This document shows positions 45,368 to 56,452 of a stretch of 64,000 bases of DNA, piece after piece. This DNA is from Leptodontidium sp. MPI-SDFR-AT-0119. Taxonomy: Eukaryota; Ascomycota; Leotiomycetes; Helotiales; Leptodontidiaceae. The number at the start of each line of letters is the position of its first letter. Position 1 is the stretch's first letter. The position numbers and the translations under genes are program-made. Where the stretch lies: assembly GCA_020726505.1 (NCBI GenBank), contig JAHLEZ010000011.1, forward strand, positions 992,001 through 1,056,000. The letters run 5' to 3'. The notes beneath the pieces were generated by a model, which saw nothing but the letters and a program-made list of their open reading frames with translations, made no database searches and was not told the DNA's origin.

Positions 45368-45984
45368 TCATACGAGTCTGAAATCTTCGAAGAAAACGCC
45401 CTTTGCCCGCCACACATGCCCCCTCATCAACCCATGAGCATAGCACTCCCCAATCAAAGAATACGTCTCCTCTTCTTTCCGGAGTACATACGGTAACAGT
45501 CCTTCTCCATTTGGTAGTTGTACATTAGTATTCCTCGCTATTTCCACCCGCTGCTAGTAAAGCTTGAGGTCGGGCTTCACCCGACGAAAGATATATGGCA
45601 CACTGGCTCTAGCAGGGACACACACCACGTCGTTAAGCTGAAGACCCTTGGGACCGAGTCCAATATATCCTTGGCTCGTGATGAAGTAACAACGATCAGA
45701 TGTGATTCTAGCAACGCAGGAATGGTATTCCAAAGATTCAATGGTGGCAGGGATCATGATGCTTGTTGACCTGGACGTGCAAGCGAACTGAACATATGCG
45801 CACGGAAGCGAGGGAAGAAGCTACTGTATGTGGTGGTGGAATAGGTTCATCAAGAGATGATTCTTGAGGACGGTCTCGATTGTAGTCAAAAATGGGGGTC
45901 GTTCCGATCGATGATAAGTGTTCGGGCTAATGCTTCCCAGAGCTTGCCTTTATATTCCTCGTCACTTCCCCATTGTGTTTTCAT
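45368..45984 (-). pseudogene. C-terminal remnant of a HET-domain protein
   Basis: Minus-strand pieces read YKGKLWEALARTLI (near 45930), then RCYFITSQGYIGLGP and VPYIFRR (about 45700-45575), then LPYVLRKEEETYSLIGECYAHGLMRG ending VFFEDFRLV before a stop at 45368. These phrases are the typical end of fungal HET proteins (a GYxGLGP turn, a hydrophobic barrel strand, and GECYxHGLMxGE). The pieces lie in different frames with stops between them, the VPY/LPYVLR strand appears twice, and no HET domain is found upstream. It is therefore a fragment. Confidence 0.6.
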
Positions 45985-47972
45985 GACTTTATTTATTACA
46001 AGCTCAAATTAAACATACCACTCAGTTCCGACGTGCGAACCTGCCTCTCCCCATCGATCGACTGACGTCAAACTCACAATTCGATAGATCCATCGATTTG
46101 TCGCTTAAATAACCCTGAAGAGTTGTGCATATGTTGTGCATGCATAAATCTGGACAGTAAAGACCCTGGTGGCTCTCTGCCTTGTTTGGTGATGAGGTCG
46201 AGTGTTTCGCCAGGCGGGGAAGTCGGAGCGGAGGGGATGGGAGGGATTGGGCATGCATTGTGCAGTGATGTGATGGGATGGATGTGATGTTAATCTCCGT
46301 GATCGTGGGATTGGATGCTGGGGTTGTACGGAGTAATTAGAGAGTTTGCGAGATAGTTGGGGAATAGAGGGGTGAATGGATGATGGGAGGGGAGGGGTTC
46401 TTCCAATGCAGGTCGGTGTTGATGATAATTCATTCAATCATGGACTTTTCTGGATGGATGGATGGTATGGATGGGCATTATGTTTATCCGCTGCGAAGTG
46501 CATGCGATGTCTGGAAGTTTGGGAGAGGTGCTGGTTGGATAATGTAGGTAGGGGAGTGAGTGAGTGTTTGTTGGAGGCTTGGAAAGTTGGTAAAGCCGAT
46601 TAGAGATTGTGGTGTCCCGGGGAATTGTTTTGATGGGGTTGCGATAGGCTGGATGAGGCGTTCAAGGCTGAATGAAGTATGGAAGAAGAACATAGAGATG
46701 AGGATCAGAGACTATGGAAATCCTATCTTTTGACGTCCCATCCTGTGACGGAGGCTGTTGGAAAACATTAGATGACAAGAAGCCTCATCTTTCCCTATGT
46801 CCTCGAAATTCCGAAAAGTCGGTGCATGTGGCTGCTGTCAAGACGCTGACATGCATGGTGAATGGTTCCTCGTGATGGGGAATGGTCCCGATCAAGCTTT
46901 TCTTCCATTCCATCCCTTCTGTGCTGTACATTTGCTTAATCGAGCTGATATACCTGCGATGACGGCCATCGCTTTCTCTCTGGATGTTGTATGCCTTGGA
47001 AGATAGACTGCTCGGTTGAACTGTACCTACGACGGTATATTATGATAAAGTCAAGTATTCTGAATCTCTGCCTGAGCGAATAAAAAATAAAAGCGAGATG
47101 AGTGTTGCGGCCTGAATAGTAATAATTGATTTGTTGAATGATGCAGTGCCGGCTCGTTTCGAGCAAAGATGCATGAAGAAGGGTGATGGAAGCATGATCT
47201 GATGTGAGATGAATCGATTGCTCTGGCGTCGATCATGTTTCCGCGGGGGGCCTCGATCGAACACATGATGCTGCATGATCATTTCTGCATTTCGTGATGT
47301 CTCTCTCTCCGACATAAGGCACATGTTTTTTTTCTGCTTGAGGTTTCGGTTGACGAGTGAGAGTGAGAGGCTTCAGTCGAAAATAGTAACGTTGAGGCTT
47401 CTCATCTTCTCTTTCGAGCTGTAAGGGTCAGCACAGCCTCACTGGCGTGCATTTCAGCGCTCATCGTCGCCAATTGTGAGGCTTGTTGGCGTTGGGGACG
47501 GCTGCAGCAGCCTATGAGAAGGCCTTCTGGCCGCCTAGACGCAAGTCCCCGGGATTTTGGTGAGGATAGAGTCGAACAGCAAGAATCAGAACAAGTCATC
47601 GTTCGTGGCGACAGTTAGAGCGCAGTAGTTTTGGTAACGGTCGAAGAGATCGCTCGTATATGTTTGCCCAGCTTGCCCTTTCCCGGCCTAGAGAGCACAT
47701 CTTCAGCATCATTGCGGGCCATACAACCGTCGCACTAGATCGGATGGTGGACTTCTAGCCGTTCTTGTGTCCGTATCTGCCTCTTAGCTGGGCTCTTGCA
47801 GGCTCTAGTAGGCTCTAGCTTTTCACTATTCGTCTCCTGTTTGGACATCCTCGTGTTTGGTCCGCTTACTTCGAAGTATGCTCGTGCTGAAGGCTGCGAA
47901 GGAACATCCGAACAAGCCCAGGACGTGCCCCGGGTCCCAGTCTTGACTTGTCTTGGTTGGAAGGAGGAAGCA

Positions 47973-48000
47973 GAAGCAGGAAGCAGGAAGCAGGAAGCAG
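47973..48000 (+). repeat. Four tandem GAAGCAG heptamers
   Basis: Exact 7-bp unit repeated four times, upstream of the sensor-like gene. Confidence 0.9.
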
Positions 48001-48344
48001 GATCGGATCCAACATGAACAAAACTTCCTCGATCCCCCATCCCATAATTATCCTTTTTCTCTCCCCTCTTCATACCTCCCTCTACCACCACAGCCCAAGA
48101 GTACTTGCTGTACAGCACAATCTGTCAATCCGCTGTCGCCCTTCGTCGCCAACAGTCAATTGTCAATATCCCACGCACACCTCACTCGGAATCCTCAGAC
48201 CTGCTGCCGTGGACCCTTCTGTAAATCAAATCTAATTTCGCTGCACGAACCTCTTCTCCTCTCTCTGCTTTTTATCCCTGTGCGACCAGCAGCAGCTGCC
48301 ACTCGGTCAATCACTGCCAGACGGGTACGAGGCCAAAAAGCACT

Positions 48345-48371
48345 CACACACACACACACACACACACACAA
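48345..48371 (+). repeat. (CA)n microsatellite, about 13 units
   Basis: Uninterrupted CA run in the leader region of the gene at 48934. Confidence 0.95.
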
Positions 48372-48933
48372 CCACTGCTCACTGCCCGCCCACCCACTCA
48401 CACCCTCGCCTCGCCCCATCTCGCCTGTCTCGCCTGTCTCACCTCATTTCAACTCAGCCGGTGCCCGCGCACTCCATTCGCTGTGCTGCCCCCGTCGCAC
48501 CTCCTCGTCTTTGTCTTCACCCTCCCTCCGCCCAACGAACACGAACGAACACTTCTCCTGCGACAACCTCTCCTTCAAACATTCATCGCCGTCGCTTTCG
48601 ACGATCTACGCTTCAGGGCAGAGGACGCATTCGCTTGCTGTTATCTCGGCCAATTCATTCGCCCCATCCGGTCTTTTTCTTTCTACTCTACCCCGTACCG
48701 CGCTGTTCCGTGTGAGATCCTGCTTGGCGCCGCTCACAAACTCTCCTCACCCATCCCCGAGCAATAGAGAGCCCGTTCAACGCTCTTTCCAAACGCGAAA
48801 CAGTCCCAGTACTGTGTTCCTGCAGCAGCAGATCTAGATCGGAATCTGAGGTATGACATGACGCGCCCCTCGCATCTCTGCAATAATACCAGATGCCGCC
48901 GCACCATGAATGTTCGTTTCGCTGACATCCGCC

Positions 48934-50250
48934 ATGTATAGACGTCCCCGGAAGCTCGTCTTCAGGCAGTTCGCAATGGCTTCCAATTCTACAAGTACGG
49001 ATACCGGTATATCACAGGCGACGCCTACCCAGGCGCCGACCTCTCCGACTACGAGCTCCTCTGAACCTCAACCTCAACCATCGAGTAGTTCAATTGCTAA
49101 CACCAGTCCAACTCCAGTCCCCACTACAGAGTCGTCAACGACATCCTCTTCAATAATATTTTCAAGCAGTTCGGAAATCCCTACTACCTCCTCTTCGATA
49201 CCAACTACTTCCTCTACGTCCTCATCAAGCATCCAAACAACCAGCTCAGCACCAACTACTTCATCAGTCGCTCCTACAACCGCCCCGACCACAAGTGCGT
49301 CCATCACGCCGACGATAGCCACCATCACTTCTACGAACCCTCAAGGATTGACCGTCACCGTTGTCACGACATCTACACAGATTCCAACACAAAATACCCG
49401 AACTTCTTCATCTACAACCTCCTCGACATCATCAGCGACAACTGCCGAAATTCAGGGGTCAGGGGGAAGCTCGGGTAAAGGACTCAGTAGCTCAGGGACA
49501 ATTGCAGTTGCTGTTGTCGTCCCTATCGTTGCAGTTGCTCTTCTCATTCTGGGAGGTCTCTTCTTCTGGAGGAAGCGCAAAGCCCGTAAGGATGCTGAGG
49601 AACTCCGGAGAAAAGAGGTTGAGGAGTATGGCTATAACCCAAACAACGACCCTACATTACCTGCAGTCGGCGGAGTTGGATCTGCTGGCCATGATGGTTC
49701 ATACGAGATGCGTGAAGATGGATCATCAGGATATCGCGGTTGGGGAACTACAGCTGTTGCTTCTTCAGGACGAAAAGCATCGACAACAGTCTCCGGTGGA
49801 CAATCTGCTGGGGGTATCGGTATGGCATATTCAGAAGGCACGTCGCCTACGCATGGCCCAGTTTCTGACACGAGGTCAGATAATCCTCTGATGGATGGCC
49901 GAGCGACATCACCTGAAGCAGAAGCATTGGGGGCTATGGGACCAGCCGCATCAGCCAACAGAACTGGAGACATCAACCGTGGCCCTTCGAACGCTTCCTC
50001 ATCCTACAGTGCTGCAGCTCGATCTGACGGCTCTGGTGACGTGATGACTGGTGGTGGTGGTCAATACTACAACAATCAATACGACACTGGCAACCCTTAC
50101 AGTGGAGAGACTCAGTACGGAAGCCCACCAGGACGAGCAGAAATGCCTGCTCAACCTGTCATTCGTGATGTACAAGCTCGACGCAACACCCGGATAGAAA
50201 ACCCGTCCCACTTCCCTCAACAAAGTGCTGGCATCTCGCAAAACTTCTAA
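48934..50250 (+). CDS. Ser/Thr-rich single-pass membrane protein, cell-wall-sensor-like
   Basis: A single exon gives 438 aa from MYRRPRKLVF; an in-frame ATG 24 bases upstream (48910) is an alternative. Residues about 16-180 are dominated by Ser and Thr and should be heavily O-mannosylated. One transmembrane helix follows at about 188-212 (GTIAVAVVVPIVAVALLILGGLFFW) with a basic stop RKRKARK. The cytoplasmic part (about 225 residues) is Gly/Ser/Asn-rich with a YNPNNDPTLP motif. Stalk, helix and short tail resemble Mid2/WSC-type wall-stress sensors, but there is no WSC cysteine domain, so only the general class is supported. No classical signal peptide is visible; the membrane helix could act as a reverse signal-anchor. 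Confidence 0.85.
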   Translation: MYRRPRKLVFRQFAMASNSTSTDTGISQATPTQAPTSPTTSSSEPQPQPSSSSIANTSPTPVPTTESSTTSSSIIFSSSSEIPTTSSSIPTTSSTSSSSIQTTSSAPTTSSVAPTTAPTTSASITPTIATITSTNPQGLTVTVVTTSTQIPTQNTRTSSSTTSSTSSATTAEIQGSGGSSGKGLSSSGTIAVAVVVPIVAVALLILGGLFFWRKRKARKDAEELRRKEVEEYGYNPNNDPTLPAVGGVGSAGHDGSYEMREDGSSGYRGWGTTAVASSGRKASTTVSGGQSAGGIGMAYSEGTSPTHGPVSDTRSDNPLMDGRATSPEAEALGAMGPAASANRTGDINRGPSNASSSYSAAARSDGSGDVMTGGGGQYYNNQYDTGNPYSGETQYGSPPGRAEMPAQPVIRDVQARRNTRIENPSHFPQQSAGISQNF

Positions 50251-53200
50251 GCCGTCCGCCTTGTCCCCTAAAAACTTAATTCGGGACGAGCCACCACCGA
50301 AAACGGCAGCATCGCATGGGAGGGAGCACTTTGTTTGTATCATACCATTTGGGAGGCGTTCACACATGTCCATGGACCTTTGAAATTTTCCTTTGTCACA
50401 AACTCGCACACAAATATTCGGCAAATTGGCCGGAGACATACTACTACTTTGATGGGAAGGAAGGGGAGCATCTGTTGATAAGGTTGCAATTCACGCACAC
50501 AAATACATTTGACGGCTGGATTCGAGGCATGCCTCCTTTTGGCTTGAGAACTTTGGTTTGCGTGGTGGGGGACGAGAGACTTGGTCATTTGTTGGGTGGG
50601 AGATGGGGAAAAACTTACGTTTGGTGGGAGAGAATGTGTGAAAGAGTAAATAGAATAGTAATACGAAGAGCGTTAACGATGATGTATATATCATGTAGGT
50701 GATCTTGCACTATGTGGGTGATGCGGAACAAGTATTTTCATGGCGTTCTTTTCTCATTGCCCAACAGGACACCAATCAGACTTATGTGTGTATCTATTGT
50801 CCTAGATTTATTTCCATCTTCCTAGCCTGTAGAGAAAAAAACATCTGCTAAAGACCATCTCGATCTCTATATTCAACAAACTACACACACTTCTCACAAC
50901 ACTTCTCACCAGCCGCTCACTCCTTCGCTCTCTGCCCACATGTCTCTGCTATACTCGCCACCCTCCAGAAACCGGAGCTTTTCCCCTACAATCTACAAAC
51001 CCCCTCATCCCAACACATTCATTCCCCTTATGAATTGAATTAATTGCTAATCCTACAAGTGGTTGTGTGTGCATGGTGTGATTATATCATGCATGGTCCT
51101 GACTAAGAGCATCATGAGATATGTATGTACCTCCGTACCGACCCGACTGACTGACTGACTGACTGACTAAATGGCACATTGACAGGCTTCAGATAGACCC
51201 GATCCCGGACCGGATCTTGGAACTCATGTCTAGATCGGGGATATGTGTGGTGATTGAGTTTTTAGACTTTGTTGTTTGGCTGGGGTGTTATGGTTTTGTT
51301 GGAGGACAGTTGGCAGTATAACTTTACATAACGTTTCCTTGGGATTAGGGTCTACTGGTCTCTAATCTTTGGTTCTTTGATGTGAGCTTCCATAAGGTGT
51401 ATCTTCTTTCAAAGAGGGGCGGCAGAAGGGATATAGCGGGTACTTGATATCTATCTTTCTTTTGTTTTGGTCTGTGACCGGAATCAAGAACTTCTCTATC
51501 GTAGATGAGTAGTTTACTTCTCTTTTCTATTTTGCTGTGCATCTTCTATTTGTGGCTTCATTTTCTGTTGATTGAGAGGGTGGGAGGAATTAGGATTAGG
51601 GCTTGGAGTCTTTTAGATGATGTGTCAGTAAAGTGGGAGTAGGACTTGGTCTAGAGATGGGTATTTGAGGTTCTTGATTGCGCATCTGGCGGGCTGCTGG
51701 CTTGCTTTAAGGTGTGTATGAAGTGAGGAAAAGGAAAGGTTTCGAGTGCCTACGGAATCATATTGTTTTTCTTACCGTGGTTGAAAGTCTCATGTCAATC
51801 GAGAGTGGGTGGGGATGGTGCGTTGCCTGCAGACTCCCATTTCAACTTCTAGAGATTCTGCAGAGAAACAAGCAGTACGCTATCCATCCCTATTAATATC
51901 AGATTAGACATTCCGTCTTCCGATGCCGGGAGTTTCTGGCAGCGTTCAAATCTTTCTATTGTCCTTTAGAGTAGATCTTTCATCCTTGCAACCTAAGTAT
52001 TCTGCCTAGGACGAGTCAGAATGATGAGTTTGGAAGGATTTCGGAATATCAGAGAGCTCTATTGTATATCTACCTGCCTCAAGACCAGGCACGGCCGTTG
52101 ATTCTGAATATACATACGAGAATATTATCCGAAAGTTTCGCAAATGGCTGGTTGTGTAATTCCCCTTCCTCCCCTTGACTGGATCGAGGAACTGAGTTAA
52201 GGGTGAGTTCCTGTGCCCGTTCTTCGCTTAGCTGCGGTTGAGCAGCAGCTCCTTAGTTCCTAAAGTGGTTAATTTTTTGTTGTTTGATGCAGAAATATGC
52301 AGGGAGCTCAGGTTTGAGGGAGGTTGAGAGAGGATAGAGAGTGGAGATTTGGAGAGGCTTTCTATCCGATCAAAGAGTATCGGAACTTTCGATATGGATG
52401 AAGACAACTTCAAAGACAAGCATAGGGTATTTGGTTATAGATATAGGTTCTACGTTAATTAACACAGATGAGCACGAGGGGTAGCTATACTGTACATGTT
52501 TCGTTATCGACGGTGTTGAGTCCCCTTCGGCTACGTTGAAGGAGGCTATGGTGCAGTTTATACTTTTGCATTCGCCCTTCGTGCATTCAAACCATGATAT
52601 CCGAGGACGGGTTTTGAGGAAAGATCCTCCCACCTTATCTCAAAGACCTTTTTGAGTTTGCGATTTGGGTGATTTCGTCATCGTAATGTGCAGTGGCCTG
52701 TGAGGCATTCTAGCTGATTTGTTTATGTCTGGAGTGATTATTGTTGTGATTGTGTTGAAGCTTCTCGCTACTTTCATCACCTTAGACCACCATGGACCTT
52801 CACGTTCCCCTTCAATCATATGATGAAGTTCTATCTCCTTCAGTTGTCATGCATCGGGGTAGAATTCTGATGGGGATTCAAGTGAATTTCAAATGAAGCA
52901 CGACACTCCTCACAAGTATGTCAAACTACCAAGCTCTTGGGATTCAGCCGCAAGACCACCAGCAAAAATGCTTGGACGGCGATCTCGAGAAAAAAGCTCA
53001 AACGAAGATCCCGTTGCTTGTATTGCCTTGAACGAGTTAAGACATATCTTATCAAGACTTCGCATCATCCTTCAGCTCTCGTTCATCTAATCGTTCCGGG
53101 CATCAGAGTTGAAAAGACTTCGCGTGTTTTGCCCCGTTGCCAAAGCAACCTTCCCAACTACATTTTCTTAGTTCCTACAGAAAAAGCCTAAACCAAACCA

Positions 53201-53312
53201 CACTTCATTTAGCCAGTGCCTAGCCAGTGCGCGATAGCTTTACACTTTCCCATTCTCATAGATGCACTACGTCTAGCTTCTAGTGAAGCGCCGCAGATCG
53301 CAGCAAAGGACC
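50251..53312. other. Gene-free region
   Basis: Three kilobases with no supported gene. Short frames at 50316-50702 and 52893-53191 have no motifs. It includes the 3' flank of the sensor-like gene. Confidence 0.5.
51145..51168 (+). repeat. (GACT)6 microsatellite
   Basis: Six exact tetranucleotide units. Confidence 0.92.
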
Positions 53313-53558
53313 CTATCGGGTGCGGAAAAAAGTGGCTGGTTTTGGGGAGTTTCAAGACTACGAAAGTTTCGCAATTTAAACTATTTGTTAATATTTTTCG
53401 AAGAAAGAGCTGCAATAAAGTCGACTAGCTATTTTCCAAAGAGTATTAAAGAGCTTAATTAATTCTATTCGATATATATTGTGTAAACACGTCGGTGGTA
53501 GGTTGGTTTTGGTGTTCTGCACATGCCTCAATCGAGCACCTTTTTCCGCACCCGATAG
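53313..53558. mobile_element. MITE-like inverted-repeat element, about 245 bp
   Basis: The ends CTATCGGGTGCGGAAAAAAGTG (53313-53334) and its reverse complement (with one difference) at 53537-53558 form inverted repeats. Each contains TA at the outer edge, which could be the target duplication. The AT-rich interior has no coding capacity. Fits a miniature Tc1/mariner-like element. Confidence 0.6.
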
Positions 53559-54004
53559 TGACCGTCCCGTTCTGCTTGGGAGGCGGCTATGTAAGGAAAA
53601 GCTCTACAGCTATTAAAGCCAATCAGTGTCTGCTCTCAAGAGCTAGCTCGGGATATTTCACCCTGTCTCGGGGTATTTGGCACGCCATCTGAGATAGCTT
53701 CAGTTACGGCGAGGTCTCCGGCTGACTTGAGGATGGCCTGAGTTGCTTTAGGATTGGTGGGAGGGCAGGTCTAGGTGGTTTTCGTGATGTCAGGAGACGC
53801 CAGAGGAAAATCGTTTGGCTTGGTTCACCGATTTTGGAATGAGCTTGCGCTGATAAATTTTAATCTGCGGGTTGCTTTATCGCTGGGACGGGTTTGTTTA
53901 CTTTGTCATTTTTGCATTTAAGGCTGGGGACGGACAGCAAGAAAGAAAGCTCTCTTCTTCATCGTCCTCGTTCTCTTGCACTTTATAGACCTACAGTAGC
54001 AGCC
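53559..54004. other. Upstream region of the chitinase gene
   Basis: About 0.45 kb between the MITE and the chitinase start; presumably its promoter. No coding sequence is supported. Confidence 0.5.
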
Positions 54005-56205
54005 ATGCTTTACAACTGGAGACTCCTTCTCTCCACTCTCTCTTTCTCATGTCTTTTAAGTCATGAACAACTTGTGTTTGCGGGTCGAATTCCAACTCGG
54101 CAGGTGGCGGTAGCGAGGCGAGATGGTGGTTCAGCGGCAGTGGAAATGCCAAATCTTGGGATGTTCCAACAGTATGTATGCCCCAAAAGTACTGACATGG
54201 CGAAAAGGCAGTCGACAACAATCACGGTCCCGAAGAGTGAGCTGAGGGATCTGCTCTTGCAGATGCGGTTGTTGGAGTTGCAGTTAATTGATATCATCCT
54301 GGACGACGGAACAGCGGGCAATGGTAATTCAAGTGATATTGCTGTACCTACTTTCTTGACAGGCATCATCTCATCTACAATTACAACAACCGTTCCGCTT
54401 TCTTCTTTAAGCTCTGCTATCGACTCTGCACTTTCCTCCCTCACTTCTTCAACGGTTTCCCCCAGCTCGACTTCAGTCTCCCTAACAAGTAGCGCTTTAA
54501 CACCAACTGTCCGGACTATTCGAGTTACCAGAACCACAACGGCAACAACCATAACGATCACGACCACTCCAGAATTCAATACAACAACAAATGTGGCTGC
54601 TCCTAACACCACAACGGCTCCGTTTTCAAACTTCACAATCTCGACAACCGTGGCTGGGTTTAACACCACGATGTCGCTGCCTGTGCATTTGACCACAAGT
54701 CTTACTGGGTCCATAACATCGACAGATACCTCATCGACAGCTTCTGGATTTCCGGAATTGAGCTCTACCTTCCCCGAAATCACAATCTCCCAAGGATCCT
54801 CGGAAACGGCCAGCCCGACAACCCTTCCAGGAGGGGGATTCATAGAAGTCCCAAACACACGTTCCCCAACGACAGCATTCCCTGCGCCGACCTCACCAGT
54901 AACGGACTACACATTCAACGCACTCTCGCAACGCAATGTAGCAGTCTACTTTGGACAAACAACAATCACAGGAACGACATCACTCGAAGCTCAATGTGCC
55001 GACCCCAACATCGACATTGTCATTTTCGCCTTCGTGATCTCCCAGCTCCACGGTGGGATTTACCCTACGGTTAATTTCGGCGCTGCGTGCGGAGGTCAGA
55101 CGGCCGAGATGGCTGCTCAAGCACCTGGCTTGTTGTCTTGCCCTGAACTGGCAGGCAACATATCGACATGTCAGAACACATATGGGAAGAAAGTCCTATT
55201 GAGCGTTGGCGGTGCCACAAGTCAGATCTCGTTCAGTGGGGAAGACCAAGCTAGGAACTTTGGAGATGTTCTTTGGAATCTGTTTGGGCCAGCAGGGAAT
55301 ATTGATGGTGCTTTGAGACCATTTGGTGATGTTGAGGTCGATGGATTTGATATTGGTTCGTGTCCCCCTTTTGTTTCTGTTCTTATAAAATGAGTGAAGA
55401 AGATGAAGTTGGGAGCCCATGAGAAATCTTGATCCTGAGGAGGGGGGGGTTTCACACTCGGAGCTAGTCTCTATTTGGTGGCCACTTCGTCTTCGTTCCT
55501 GCTTTTGTCTGTTAGGCGACTGCGAGAAATGAGTGAGTGTCTCATTCGAGTGATTGTGGAGAACTCATCTGTGTCTTCGATTCATGAGCATGTGCAACCG
55601 ACTGTGAGGCAAGAGTGAGAAACCAACTCAACTCATCTCGGCTCCTCAGCAATTCTCGTCACGTTCATCCGCGAAGCGAGAAGCATCAACTAACAAGTAA
55701 ACAACCAACAGACAAAGAAGACCGCCTCCCCTCCTACTTCGGCACCTTAGCCACCACACTCCGCTCGCACTACGCAGCCCATACAGCCAAGAATTACTAC
55801 CTCTCCTCCGCACCTCAATGCCCATTCCCCGACGAATCAACACCAATGGACCTGCTTCTTCTCTGCGACTTCGTCTGGGTGCAGTTCTACAACAACCCAC
55901 CCTGCGAAATTGGCTCGACTGGCTTCGCAGCAAGTGTAGGTCAATGGATCTCAGCGCTTGAAGCCTCTACCCTGGCAGTCAAACCAAGGTTATACATCGG
56001 GGCGCCGGCGTTTGCTGAGGCGGGCCCGAGTGCGTATGCGAATATTGGGAATGCGGAGGGGATGAGGACGGTTACCCAGGGTGTATGGGATGTGAACTTG
56101 CCAAATATGGGAGGTGTCATGTTTTGGGATGGGCCGATGGGGAGGGCGAATGTGGGAGGTGGTTTGGATATTATCGCGTGGGCGAAGGAAGGGATGGATT
56201 ATTAG
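54005..56205 (+). CDS. GH18 class III chitinase with N-terminal Ser/Thr-rich region
   Basis: Exons 54005-55355 and 55712-56205 (356-nt intron, phase 1) give 614 aa. The start MLYNWRLLLSTLSFSCLL is a signal peptide; upstream in-frame codons have no ATG. Residues about 27-110 have no recognised domain, 115-300 are Ser/Thr-rich with many NTT/NST sequons, and about 305-614 form the GH18 barrel: NVAVYFGQ (strand 1), KVLLSVGG (strand 3), VDGFDIDKED (strand 4, the D-x-x-D-x-D-x-E motif with the catalytic Glu), YYLSSAPQCP, FVWVQFYNNP and the final GGVMFWDGPMGRANVGG. The enzyme should cleave beta-1,4 GlcNAc links in chitin, in the wall or outside. The long intron splits the codon of the Asp two residues before the Glu. 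In most fungal class III chitinases the Ser/Thr-rich part follows the catalytic domain; here it precedes it. Confidence 0.88.
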
Positions 56206-56452
56206 GCGATTGGATTTGGACATGGGAAAGGCTTTGGAAAATATGGATGGTTAGGTTTAATGATAGAATCAACGAAAACGAATGGGTAATGGATGGCGAT
56301 TAGATGAGACAGGGCTTGGAGTATCTGGTACCATTTGTTGTTGCTCTTTTTTTGCCTCTTGGATAGATACCTTCTTCATATGGTTCTTTGGCAAGATTAA
56401 CTTCGCCACAAACTTAATCGAATAATGTTTGCAACTCAACGAATAGTGTGTA

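Larger units (their letters stand above)
45985..48933. other. Long gene-free region with leader of the sensor-like gene
   Basis: Nearly 3 kb without a supported gene. From about 48000 to 48930 it is strongly pyrimidine-rich and holds two simple repeats listed separately; this fits a promoter and long 5' leader for the gene at 48934. A GGATGG-rich patch lies at 46370-46470. Confidence 0.55.

Noticed and set aside
47953..48837. Long plus-strand open frame (294 codons)
   Set aside because: It begins with a non-ATG codon, encodes low-complexity Ser/Pro/Leu and CA-repeat residues, and lies in the leader of the gene at 48934; no domain is recognisable.
49074..49328. Minus-strand Val-rich frame
   Set aside because: Antisense shadow of the Ser/Thr-rich part of the sensor-like protein.
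53894..54004. N-terminal extension of the chitinase frame
   Set aside because: It has no ATG; the first ATG at 54005 begins a good signal peptide.
54061..54858. 265-codon minus-strand open frame rich in Val
   Set aside because: It is the mirror of the Ser/Thr-rich coding part of the chitinase; a Val/Glu-rich antisense frame is expected from ACN/TCN codons.
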